In this document: positions 1 through 5,567 of the stretch, piece after piece
Position numbering within the stretch: the first letter of the stretch is position 1
Layout: every line of letters starts with the position of its first letter
Origin: Holosporaceae bacterium
GTDB taxonomy: Bacteria; Pseudomonadota; Alphaproteobacteria; UBA3830
Length of the DNA stretch: 5,567 nucleotides
Direction of reading: 5' to 3'
Assembly (NCBI GenBank): GCA_031276835.1
Contig: JAISMI010000015.1
Location: forward strand, 1-5,567
Position numbers and translations under genes: made by a program
Notes under the pieces: model-generated
Seen by the model: the letters and a program-made list of their open reading frames with translations, nothing else
Databases searched by the model: none
Told to the model about the DNA's origin: nothing

Positions 1-697
1 CCACAAAAACCGCTTTTTTACCGGAATTTTTGACGTATTTGGTGGCGGCTTTGCGGGAAATGCTTCTGTAGCGAATGACTTCCCAGTCGTCTCCCCTTTC
101 AAGGGCATATTTTTTTAGCTCGTTTTCGACAATTCCCAAAATCTGATCTCCGGTTTCCCCCTCCGGAAGCATAATGAGAAAGCTATTGATCTTTAGGATA
201 TGCGCATGGGAAAAAAGCGATTGAATCTCCTCATGCAGAGATAAACCGCAGGCAAAAACATGGTCGCCGTTTATCTTCTGATCATTGGAAAACGACAGTA
301 TCGGAATTTTTGGAAATAACGCTCCATATTGTTTCGTTTCCGAAGAAAATACCGGTCCAATGACAGCCTTTAGATTTCTGTTTTTAAAACGCTCGTATAT
401 TTGAAATTTTTCAACGGACGGATCGGCGGCGTCCACCACGTAAAAATCTATGTTTCTAGAATCGGCCGCCGCCAAAATACAAGCGTTAAGTATACTTTTT
501 CCGACGGCTTCGTTGCGTCCAGACGTCGGCAGCAGTAGCAGAACGGAATTTTCTTTTTTTTTCAGCGATTTTAAACGGGGATCAAAAAGTTCGTCTACAT
601 CCTCCTTTTGCACTGGAAATTTCTCTCCCACGCGAATATCTTTATCCGGAGAGCAGGACGCTAAAAAAATCAACAGGAGCAGCCTTATTGGAAACAT
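1..697 (-). CDS. Penicillin-binding-protein activator (LpoA/LppC-like) lipoprotein, partial at left edge
   Basis: Only the first 232 codons are in the window; the 3' end lies beyond base 1. The protein opens with a short lipoprotein signal, MFPIRLLLLIFLASC, with lipobox LASC and lipidation Cys at residue 15. Ser at +2 rather than Asp fits outer-membrane sorting. After a charged linker with a KKK run (residues 46-48) comes a periplasmic-binding-type alpha/beta fold: strand SVLLLLPTSGR at 51-61, then AVIGPVFSSE and IPILSFSND. These resemble the LppC/LpoA family and related leucine-binding-type domains. Known family role: an outer-membrane lipoprotein that activates a bifunctional penicillin-binding protein for peptidoglycan synthesis; activity in this organism is inferred. 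The head-to-head position next to rsmI supports the call. Start choice: GGGGTGA at 709-703 is a good ribosome binding site for ATG 697. An in-frame GTG at 706 would add MKK and give a more typical 17-residue signal but has no good site of its own. Confidence 0.8.
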   Translation of the reverse strand, partial: MFPIRLLLLIFLASCSPDKDIRVGEKFPVQKEDVDELFDPRLKSLKKKENSVLLLLPTSGRNEAVGKSILNACILAAADSRNIDFYVVDAADPSVEKFQIYERFKNRNLKAVIGPVFSSETKQYGALFPKIPILSFSNDQKINGDHVFACGLSLHEEIQSLFSHAHILKINSFLIMLPEGETGDQILGIVENELKKYALERGDDWEVIRYRSISRKAATKYVKNSGKKAVFV

Positions 698-735
698 TTT
701 TTTCACCCCAACTACTGGAAAAAATATCGCAAAAA

Positions 736-1575
736 ATGCACGATCAGCAGCATAAACCAGGATTATATGTGGTTGCAACTCCAATAGGAAATATATTCGA
801 TATTAGTTTGCGCGCCATTCATATTTTAAAAAAATCCCAATATATTTTCGCGGAAGATACCCGTCAATCCAGAAAACTACTTGATTTCTACCACATAGAA
901 ACTCCGACGATCTCCTGCCATGAACACAATGAATGCGGATCGTCGGTCGTTTCAAAAATAAAAAACGACGAAATCTACGCGCTGATATCAGACGCTGGAA
1001 CTCCGTTAATTTCCGATCCTGGATATAAAATCGTAAATTGGTGCCTTTCTCGGGAAATAAACGTTTTTCCCGTGCCTGGCGCCAGTTCGATAATGGCCGG
1101 CCTGAGCGCCGCCGGACTCCCGACGGATACGTTTACGTTCTGCGGATTTCTTCCCGCTAAATCGGCGGCCCGCAGATCAAATTTAACGTACCTCAAAACC
1201 GCAAAATCCACGTTGGTGTTTCTGGAATCTCCCCAACGCCTCCTGAATACGCTGAAGGACATGCTGGAAATCTTCGAAGACAGACGGTGTTGCATATGCA
1301 GAGAAATTACTAAATTTTTTGAAGAATTTAAACGGGAAAATCTATCAAAATTGGCGGAGTACTTTTCCGAAAACAATCCCGTCGGAGAATTCGTCATAAT
1401 AGTCGCCGGAAACGAAGGAAATTACGTCGACGAATCGGCAATATTTTCAGAACTGGCGCGACTGCTGGAGAAAGAATCCCTAAAAAGCTCGGTGGAAAAA
1501 ATCGCCCAAAAACATAAATTTTCCAAAAAACGACTGTACGAAAAAGCGTTGGAAATAAAAGGGGAAAAACCATGA
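736..1575 (+). CDS. rsmI: RsmI, 16S rRNA (cytidine(1402)-2'-O)-methyltransferase
   Basis: The predicted 279-residue protein is close to the usual family length. RsmI uses S-adenosylmethionine to methylate the 2'-OH of C1402 in 16S rRNA in the ribosomal decoding centre. Visible tetrapyrrole-methylase-fold motifs, in order: GLYVVATPIGN (residues 9-19), AEDTR (39-43), SDAGTPLISDPG (85-96), the PVPGASS loop, SAAGLPTD, and GFLPAKSAARR (from 137). A C-terminal helix-turn-helix-like segment, KIAQKHKFSKKRLYEKAL, matches the small domain at the end of RsmI. ATG 736 is chosen because family members have roughly 8-12 residues before the GLYxVxTPIGN motif. An in-frame TTG at 688 has a good AGGAG at 675-679 with 8-base spacing, but would make the gene overlap the divergent lipoprotein start; it remains possible. 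The stop overlaps the yraN start as ATGA, indicating translational coupling. I am confident of the function and less so of the exact start. Confidence 0.96.
   Translation: MHDQQHKPGLYVVATPIGNIFDISLRAIHILKKSQYIFAEDTRQSRKLLDFYHIETPTISCHEHNECGSSVVSKIKNDEIYALISDAGTPLISDPGYKIVNWCLSREINVFPVPGASSIMAGLSAAGLPTDTFTFCGFLPAKSAARRSNLTYLKTAKSTLVFLESPQRLLNTLKDMLEIFEDRRCCICREITKFFEEFKRENLSKLAEYFSENNPVGEFVIIVAGNEGNYVDESAIFSELARLLEKESLKSSVEKIAQKHKFSKKRLYEKALEIKGEKP
762..790 (-). promoter_or_regulatory. Candidate promoter of the lipoprotein gene inside rsmI
   Basis: Read on the minus strand, a perfect TATAAT occupies 767-762, and TTCCTA at 790-785 is a weak -35 at 17-base spacing. Transcription would start near 755, giving a leader of roughly 58 bases before ATG 697. 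The gap between the two divergent starts is too short for a full promoter, so a location inside rsmI is reasonable, but the -35 match is poor. Confidence 0.35.
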
Positions 1576-1916
1576 ATCCAACGGAAAAAAAAGGACGTCT
1601 GGGAGAATTCATCGCCGCTTTGCTGCTGAAAATTAAAGGATATAAAATATTGGCCAGAAGATATAAAACCCCTTGCGGAGAAATTGATATAATTGCCCAA
1701 AAAGATAATATAATTGCATTCATAGAAGTAAAATCGCGCAAAACTATTGAAAAATGCCATAACGCCGTCGCCCAAAAACAACTGAAACGAATTCAACGGG
1801 CTTCTGAAATTTTCCTGGAACGTCATAGGAATCTTTGCCAAAATTTCAGGCGATACGATGTTGTGTTGGTCGCCGATTGGAAATTTCCAACACACATTAA
1901 AAATATATCAATATGA
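1572..1916 (+). CDS. yraN: YraN family (UPF0102) nuclease-like protein
   Basis: The predicted 114-residue protein is normal for UPF0102. The family signature is complete: G-x2-GE at residues 8-12, the GYKILARRY strand-turn at 23-31, GEID at 36-39, IEVKSR at 51-56, and a C-terminal RRYDVVLV strand. Asp39 with Glu52 and Lys54 (ExK) reproduces the D-ExK pattern of restriction-endonuclease/Holliday-junction-resolvase-like folds. The cellular role of the family is not firmly established, so nuclease activity is fold-based inference. The gene overlaps the rsmI stop by four bases, and an AAGGGG ribosome binding site at 1559-1564 lies inside the rsmI 3' end, so the two genes are probably one transcript. 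rsmI-yraN is a conserved proteobacterial pair. An eight-A run at 1585-1592 encodes part of the lysine-rich start. No convincing terminator follows the stop. Confidence 0.93.
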   Translation: MNPTEKKGRLGEFIAALLLKIKGYKILARRYKTPCGEIDIIAQKDNIIAFIEVKSRKTIEKCHNAVAQKQLKRIQRASEIFLERHRNLCQNFRRYDVVLVADWKFPTHIKNISI

Positions 1917-1934
1917 ATTTATTTAAAAAATATT

Positions 1935-1963
1935 TTGCCTTTTGAGTAATTTTGATGTATAAT
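1935..1963 (+). promoter_or_regulatory. Sigma70-type promoter of the exported-protein gene
   Basis: TTGCCT (1935-1940) and a perfect TATAAT (1958-1963) are separated by 17 bases, the ideal spacing. Transcription would begin near 1970, about 20 bases before ATG 1991, leaving a short leader that holds the GGAG ribosome binding site. It lies wholly downstream of the yraN stop in very AT-rich sequence. Confidence 0.75.
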
Positions 1964-1979
1964 CTTCTTTTGCCCATAT

Positions 1980-1983
1980 GGAG
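1980..1983 (+). promoter_or_regulatory. Ribosome binding site that fixes the start at ATG 1991
   Basis: GGAG stands seven bases before ATG 1991. Together with the upstream TATAAT, it shows that the in-frame TTG at 1952 and ATG at 1955 cannot be the start, because they lie upstream of the expected transcription start. Confidence 0.75.
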
Positions 1984-1990
1984 ATCTACT

Positions 1991-2524
1991 ATGAAAAAAA
2001 TACTTTTCCTATTCATGATAGGTCATGGACTTGGATGCGTCGAAGCCATGACCTTTTTAACGGATCCCGACGCGCCTAATTCTTCATTGGAAAGCGCGCC
2101 GCGTCATTTCACAGAACCCACAGACTTGCCGCCGAAAAGTTTACGAAAACTTGACTATTTTTCACCCAACTTGGCGAGCTCTCCCCAAATTCATCATGGG
2201 CTTTTGATCGTAAGCCGACATAAAAGCGACGTCCCTAAGGATACGGCGCTCGCCATACGTAAGGGAAAAATCGCGAAGGGCAAACTGGAACTCAATAAAA
2301 CGCGAAGATCCATCAATCCCGACTCAACAAAATTTTTTACGAAATATCCAACTTATTTACGCACGCCGGTCATACGATCAATCTTGGACTCCTGGAAAAA
2401 AACAAAAGCCTCTCCCCTATTGAGTAATCCGGACGATGGGGATAACGACGAAATTAGTTCTTCTCCGCTCAAGCCCCTAAATTCCAACGAGAGATTGGCG
2501 ATCCTAAGAGGGCTGATTAAATAA
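1991..2524 (+). CDS. Small exported protein of unknown function
   Basis: I do not recognise this predicted 177-residue protein. It begins with a clear Sec signal peptide: MKK, then a hydrophobic stretch to about residue 16, then a plausible signal peptidase I site after Val17-Glu18-Ala19. Cys16 is preceded by Gly-Leu-Gly, which is not a standard lipobox, so a lipoprotein is less likely. The mature part has no evident membrane segment. It is rich in Pro, Ser, Lys and Arg, with a basic stretch (RKGKIAKGKLELNKTRR), an acidic patch (NPDDGDNDE) and a final SNERLAILRGLIK. It looks partly disordered, so it should be periplasmic or secreted, or attached to the envelope. The strong promoter, good ribosome binding site and codon use like the neighbours argue for a real gene. 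It stands alone, between yraN and a divergently unrelated permease. An envelope factor or a host-directed secreted protein are both possible; neither can be shown here. Confidence 0.72.
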   Translation: MKKILFLFMIGHGLGCVEAMTFLTDPDAPNSSLESAPRHFTEPTDLPPKSLRKLDYFSPNLASSPQIHHGLLIVSRHKSDVPKDTALAIRKGKIAKGKLELNKTRRSINPDSTKFFTKYPTYLRTPVIRSILDSWKKTKASPLLSNPDDGDNDEISSSPLKPLNSNERLAILRGLIK

Positions 2525-2644
2525 GATAGATTGACTTTTCAGTCTTTCGCAAAATGTAAAAAAGCAATTGGCGAATTCTCTTTAAACATCGGGAATCGAC
2601 AAGCTCGCAATCCGTATCCATCTTCAATCCTCATCGATAAATAA

Positions 2645-2674
2645 CTGTTTTTTTTAAATGATATATTCTATAAT
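2645..2674 (+). promoter_or_regulatory. Probable promoter of the amino acid permease gene
   Basis: A perfect TATAAT at 2669-2674 lies 27 bases before the permease ATG. The -35 region is poor: TGTTTT at 2646-2651 (17-base spacing) or CTGTTT at 2645-2650. An eight-T run at 2648-2655 overlaps the spacer. The weak -35 suggests either modest expression or help from an activator. The remainder of the 177-base gap (2525-2701) holds no recognisable RNA gene or strong hairpin. Confidence 0.5.
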
Positions 2675-2690
2675 CCTGAGTTTTTGTAAT

Positions 2691-2696
2691 AGAGGG
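2691..2696 (+). promoter_or_regulatory. Ribosome binding site of the permease gene
   Basis: AGAGGG is followed by five T residues and ATG 2702. It is the only good site near the start and agrees with the family N-terminus. Confidence 0.7.
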
Positions 2697-2701
2697 TTTT
2701 T

Positions 2702-3988
2702 ATGTCGAAAAAAATGGGATTTTACGCAGTGCTGGCCATAGTATTTGGAAGTCAAATCGGTTCCGGAATATTCGTATTGCCGGCCAGTCTTGCTCCATTT
2801 GGAATGTTTGGGATTTTCGGATGGATTTTTGCCGGTATTGGAGCAATGTTGTTGGCATTTGTCTTTGCAGATTTATGCGCAAAATTTCCCCAAACCGGAG
2901 GTCCTCACGCCTATGTTCAACACGTCTTCGGAAGAACGACGGCGTTTTTTGTGGGATGGACCTATTGGTTGGTGTCCTGGACCAGTACGTCGGTGGTGGT
3001 CGTCTCGGCGATCGCCTGCCTAAATCCATTTCTGGGAAAATATCAATCTCCTTACGCGTATTTATTTCTAGAAACGTGCCTATTGTGCGTCGTCACCTGG
3101 ATCAACTGCAAAAGCGTTAAGTTTTCCGGAGAAATAGAATTTATTCTTACTCTGCTGAAATTTATTCCTTTTGTAGTAGTTCCGGCGGTGATTTTTCAGA
3201 AATTCGATATCTCAAACATTCGCCTATCTCCCCAATACGCCGATTATTCCGCGGCGGATTTGGCGACAATCGTCGCCTCAATGTCTTTTTGGGGATTCAT
3301 CGGCGTAGAATGCGCCACCGCTCCGGCGGAAGCGGTGGAAAATCCTTCAAAAACCATTCCGAGAGCCATAATTATCGGAACGCTGGGAGTCGCCCTTGTT
3401 TATCTAATAAATAACCTGGCCATTATGGGAGCAATTCCAGGGAATCTATTGGAAACTAGCAAATCTCCCTACGTCGACGCCATTAATTTGGTATTCGGAA
3501 GAAATCTATCCATGGTCATCGCCGTAATTACTTCGCTGGTGTTAATAGGGACTTTTAACGCTTGGGTTTTAACCTCCGCTCAAATATCTCTCGGACTTGC
3601 GCAAGATGGATTGTTACCCCCTTTTTTTGCAAAGAAAAACAGCAACGGCGCTCCATATGTCAGCGTCGTTATCAGCTGCTTCGGAATGATTCCAATACTG
3701 ATTCTCACAAAAAATGAGAATCTTTCGGAGCAGCTAAACTACATCATAGATTTTTCGGTAAAATCATTTTTGATGATTTATGGCATGTGCTGTCTAGCGT
3801 TTATAAAAATTAATCTGGATTCGCAAAAAATCCTAAAAACCATCGGAGGAATAGCGGCGTTTTCCTTTTGTTTATTGATAATAGCTACTTCTTCTCTTCA
3901 GTCCATAACGGTATCGCTGATGTTTATGCTCAGCGGAATTTTCATGTTACCGTTCGCCAAGATAAAGGAAATAAAAAAAATCCGCTAG
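2702..3988 (+). CDS. APC-superfamily amino acid permease, AdiC/PotE-like exchanger
   Basis: The predicted 428-residue inner-membrane protein, with about 12 hydrophobic helices, has the APC (LeuT-fold) architecture. It aligns well by eye with E. coli AdiC, the arginine/agmatine antiporter, as I recall that sequence. The unwound TM1 motif GSGIF is at residues 20-24, GGPHAYVQHVFG at 66-77, YWLVSW at 88-93, WGFIGVE at 197-203, and AWVLTSAQ follows from 287. AdiC residues Tyr93, Trp202, Glu208 and Trp293 correspond to Tyr88, Trp197, Glu203 and Trp288 with a constant offset of five. AdiC Asn101, which helps choose arginine, is Thr96 here, and AdiC Tyr74 is His69, so the substrate and pH response may differ. 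Neither a decarboxylase nor other partner enzyme is in the window, so the substrate is unknown; an amino acid, amine or exchange of the two is likely. It has its own promoter and ribosome binding site. The family call is strong and the substrate call weak. Confidence 0.9.
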   Translation: MSKKMGFYAVLAIVFGSQIGSGIFVLPASLAPFGMFGIFGWIFAGIGAMLLAFVFADLCAKFPQTGGPHAYVQHVFGRTTAFFVGWTYWLVSWTSTSVVVVSAIACLNPFLGKYQSPYAYLFLETCLLCVVTWINCKSVKFSGEIEFILTLLKFIPFVVVPAVIFQKFDISNIRLSPQYADYSAADLATIVASMSFWGFIGVECATAPAEAVENPSKTIPRAIIIGTLGVALVYLINNLAIMGAIPGNLLETSKSPYVDAINLVFGRNLSMVIAVITSLVLIGTFNAWVLTSAQISLGLAQDGLLPPFFAKKNSNGAPYVSVVISCFGMIPILILTKNENLSEQLNYIIDFSVKSFLMIYGMCCLAFIKINLDSQKILKTIGGIAAFSFCLLIIATSSLQSITVSLMFMLSGIFMLPFAKIKEIKKIR

Positions 3989-3989
3989 G

Positions 3990-5567
3990 CTATTTGTCTT
4001 CCGAAACCATTTTTATGGATCCGCACGGACATTCGGCGGCGCACATTCCGCATCCTTTGCAGTAGTCGTAATTTATCTCTAGGGAACCGTCCGGATGCTT
4101 GATAATGGCGTTATCCGGACAATATCCGTAGCAGTTATCGCAATGAAAACAATTTCCGCAGGAAAAACAACGGGCAGATTCTACGACTATGTTCTCATTC
4201 GAATACGAAACGTCTTTTTCAGAAAATGAGAGATCTCCCAATCTTGAAACGTTTACTTTTGCATTTTTTTTAAAATAAACGGTGTTTAGTTTTTTAAAGC
4301 CCGCCATTTCATGTTTGATAATGGGGATAAATTCGACTCCGCGAAGATTTGCATCTATGAATTTCGCCGCTTTTTTCCCGTGGCCGATGGCGTGCGTCAC
4401 AGTGCGCTTTCCAAAAACAATATCTCCTCCGGCGAAAACTCCATCCGCTCCGGTCATCATATTTTTATCGATTTCCACAAGACCCTTTTCGGAGATTTTT
4501 ACGGCGTCCATTCCCCGCCAAATATGTTCGTCCATCGATTGGCCAATGGCCAAAATCACGCTGTCCGCATATAAAATTTCTATTTCTCCGGATTTTGATA
4601 AAATATTCGATTCCTCGTCAAAATCCATTTTATCAATCAGCACCTTATCTCCGTCAATACAATTGATTGTGCGCAGATATAGTATTTCGACTCCTTCCGC
4701 CAACGCCTCGTTAATTTCGATATCGTGAGCCGGCATGGTGTGAACCGTACGCCTATATACAATTTTTACACTCTCGGCTCCCAGACGTAAAGCAGTTCTG
4801 GCGGCGTCGATGGCGGAATTTCCGCCTCCATAGACGATAACTCTCTTGCCCAGATTAACGGCATTCGCGGATTCGTCCTCCAATTTCCTAAAAAGATCTA
4901 TGGCGTCAAAGACATTGGAATTTTTCTTTATTTCTATGTTAGATTTTGCCGCCTTACTGGCGCCGGTCGAAACGTATACGGCGTCAAAATTCTCCATTTC
5001 AGCGCTTATACTGGAAATTTTTCTACCGCAGATTATTTTCACCCCAAGATCGGCGATTCTATTTATTTCCGCATCCATGATGGCGGCGGGGAGGCGATAT
5101 CTCGGCACTCCATAGCGCATCATGCCGCCAGGCTTAGAATGATCTTCGTATACGGTGACGTCGTGCCCCATTTGCCTCAAAAAATAAGCCGCCGTCAGTC
5201 CGCTTGGACCGGCGCCAACGATCAAAACCTTTTTACCGCTGTCCGGATTTTGTTTTTCGAAACTCCAGCTGTTGGCAATGGCGACGTCTCCAATTGATCT
5301 TTCGATTAAATTAATATTTACGGCTCCGTCGAACTGCTCGCGATTGCAGGTTTTTTCGCAGGTGTGATAGCAGACGCGTCCCATAATGGCTGGAAATGGA
5401 TTGTCTTTCACCATCACCTCCCAGGCTTCCCGAAATTTCCCCTCTTTTGATAAAGACAGCCAAAGCTGTATGTTTTCTCCAGCTGGACAGGTGGCGTTGC
5501 AGGGCGGTATTCTTTCGACAAATTCCGGACGCATTGTCCTCCAGGATCCGGTTTTGTTACTAAGACT
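3990..5567 (-). CDS. GltD-like FAD/NAD(P)H iron-sulfur oxidoreductase with C-terminal two-cluster ferredoxin domain, probably 5'-partial
   Basis: Residues are numbered from ATG 5534. Domain order: an N-terminal Fe-S domain of the GltD/dihydropyrimidine-dehydrogenase type (C12-x3-C16P and GRVC55-x3-C59-x3-C63); an FAD-binding GAGPSG at 107-112; an NAD(P)H-binding GGGNSA at 236-241 followed by a VYRR strand end; a second FAD contact AGGD at 368-371; then a ferredoxin-like domain with C462-C465-C468-C472P and C492-C495-C498-C502P. Extra cysteines sit at 456, 459 and 504. This architecture passes electrons between NAD(P)H, flavin and iron-sulfur clusters in the cytoplasm. Glutamate synthase activity itself is not implied, since no large subunit is seen. 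Related stand-alone proteins often serve 2-oxoacid:ferredoxin oxidoreductases; that is an inference here. The frame stays open upstream of 5534 to the window edge, encoding SLSNKTGSWRT. The GGAGG before ATG 5534 is only three bases away and reads as Trp-Arg codons, so I treat the true start as lying beyond 5567. Confidence 0.88.
   Translation of the reverse strand, partial: SLSNKTGSWRTMRPEFVERIPPCNATCPAGENIQLWLSLSKEGKFREAWEVMVKDNPFPAIMGRVCYHTCEKTCNREQFDGAVNINLIERSIGDVAIANSWSFEKQNPDSGKKVLIVGAGPSGLTAAYFLRQMGHDVTVYEDHSKPGGMMRYGVPRYRLPAAIMDAEINRIADLGVKIICGRKISSISAEMENFDAVYVSTGASKAAKSNIEIKKNSNVFDAIDLFRKLEDESANAVNLGKRVIVYGGGNSAIDAARTALRLGAESVKIVYRRTVHTMPAHDIEINEALAEGVEILYLRTINCIDGDKVLIDKMDFDEESNILSKSGEIEILYADSVILAIGQSMDEHIWRGMDAVKISEKGLVEIDKNMMTGADGVFAGGDIVFGKRTVTHAIGHGKKAAKFIDANLRGVEFIPIIKHEMAGFKKLNTVYFKKNAKVNVSRLGDLSFSEKDVSYSNENIVVESARCFSCGNCFHCDNCYGYCPDNAIIKHPDGSLEINYDYCKGCGMCAAECPCGSIKMVSEDK

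Noticed and set aside
450..755. Plus-strand 101-codon open frame
   Set aside because: It lies opposite the lipoprotein gene, has no family motif, and its composition is that of a complementary-strand shadow.
975..1895. Minus-strand open frames of 115-157 codons opposite rsmI and yraN
   Set aside because: rsmI and yraN are securely identified by motifs on the plus strand; the opposing frames have no recognisable domains or ribosome binding sites.
1917..1945. AT-rich stretch after yraN as a terminator
   Set aside because: The self-complementary parts are only A/T and would not form a stable hairpin.
2031..2038. Lipoprotein call for the small exported protein based on Cys16
   Set aside because: Residues before the cysteine are Gly-Leu-Gly, lacking the usual Leu at -3, and a signal peptidase I site follows directly.
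2531..2547. Possible terminator hairpin GACT-TTTC-AGTC after the exported-protein gene
   Set aside because: The stem is only four base pairs and only three T residues follow, too weak for an intrinsic terminator.
2645..2656. Eight-T run as the tail of an intrinsic terminator
   Set aside because: No stable stem precedes it; only an ATCGA/TCGAT pairing with a loop of over 30 bases was found.
4282..5115. Plus-strand open frames opposite the oxidoreductase gene
   Set aside because: They are shadows of a motif-rich gene; their Ser/Phe/Ile-rich translations reflect reverse complement of its codons.

Overview
The window looks like chromosomal DNA of a proteobacterium, most likely an alphaproteobacterium with moderately low G+C content. 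The basis is gene order: a LpoA/LppC-type lipoprotein gene stands head to head with rsmI, and rsmI is followed by yraN. This arrangement is conserved in Alpha- and Gammaproteobacteria. A host-associated or intracellular lifestyle is possible, given the AT-rich homopolymer tracts, an AdiC-like amino acid exchanger and a lineage-specific exported protein. That lifestyle is inference; nothing in the window proves it. No mobile element, CRISPR array, rRNA or tRNA was seen.

Layout. (1) Bases 1-697, minus strand: 5' part of a lipoprotein gene with a periplasmic-binding fold (penicillin-binding-protein activator family), cut by the left edge. (2) 736-1575 and 1572-1916, plus strand: rsmI (16S rRNA 2'-O-methyltransferase) and yraN (UPF0102, nuclease-like fold), joined by an ATGA overlap and probably co-transcribed. 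(3) 1991-2524, plus strand: an unrecognised small exported protein with its own very good sigma70-type promoter. That promoter's -10 box lies inside a longer version of the reading frame and so fixes the start codon. (4) 2702-3988, plus strand: an APC-superfamily permease resembling the arginine/agmatine exchanger AdiC, also with its own likely promoter. (5) 3990-5567, minus strand: a GltD-like FAD/NAD(P)H iron-sulfur oxidoreductase with a C-terminal two-cluster ferredoxin domain, ending one base from the permease stop. Its reading frame stays open to the right edge, so the N-terminus is probably missing.

How the parts fit. Genes 1-3 are envelope and translation housekeeping that travel together without an obvious shared pathway. 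The permease and the oxidoreductase converge and are separately transcribed. The oxidoreductase probably moves electrons between NAD(P)H and a ferredoxin-type carrier and may serve a partner enzyme encoded to the right of the window. Most of the window is ordinary. The least explained element is the small exported protein at 1991-2524. No new multi-gene system is evident.
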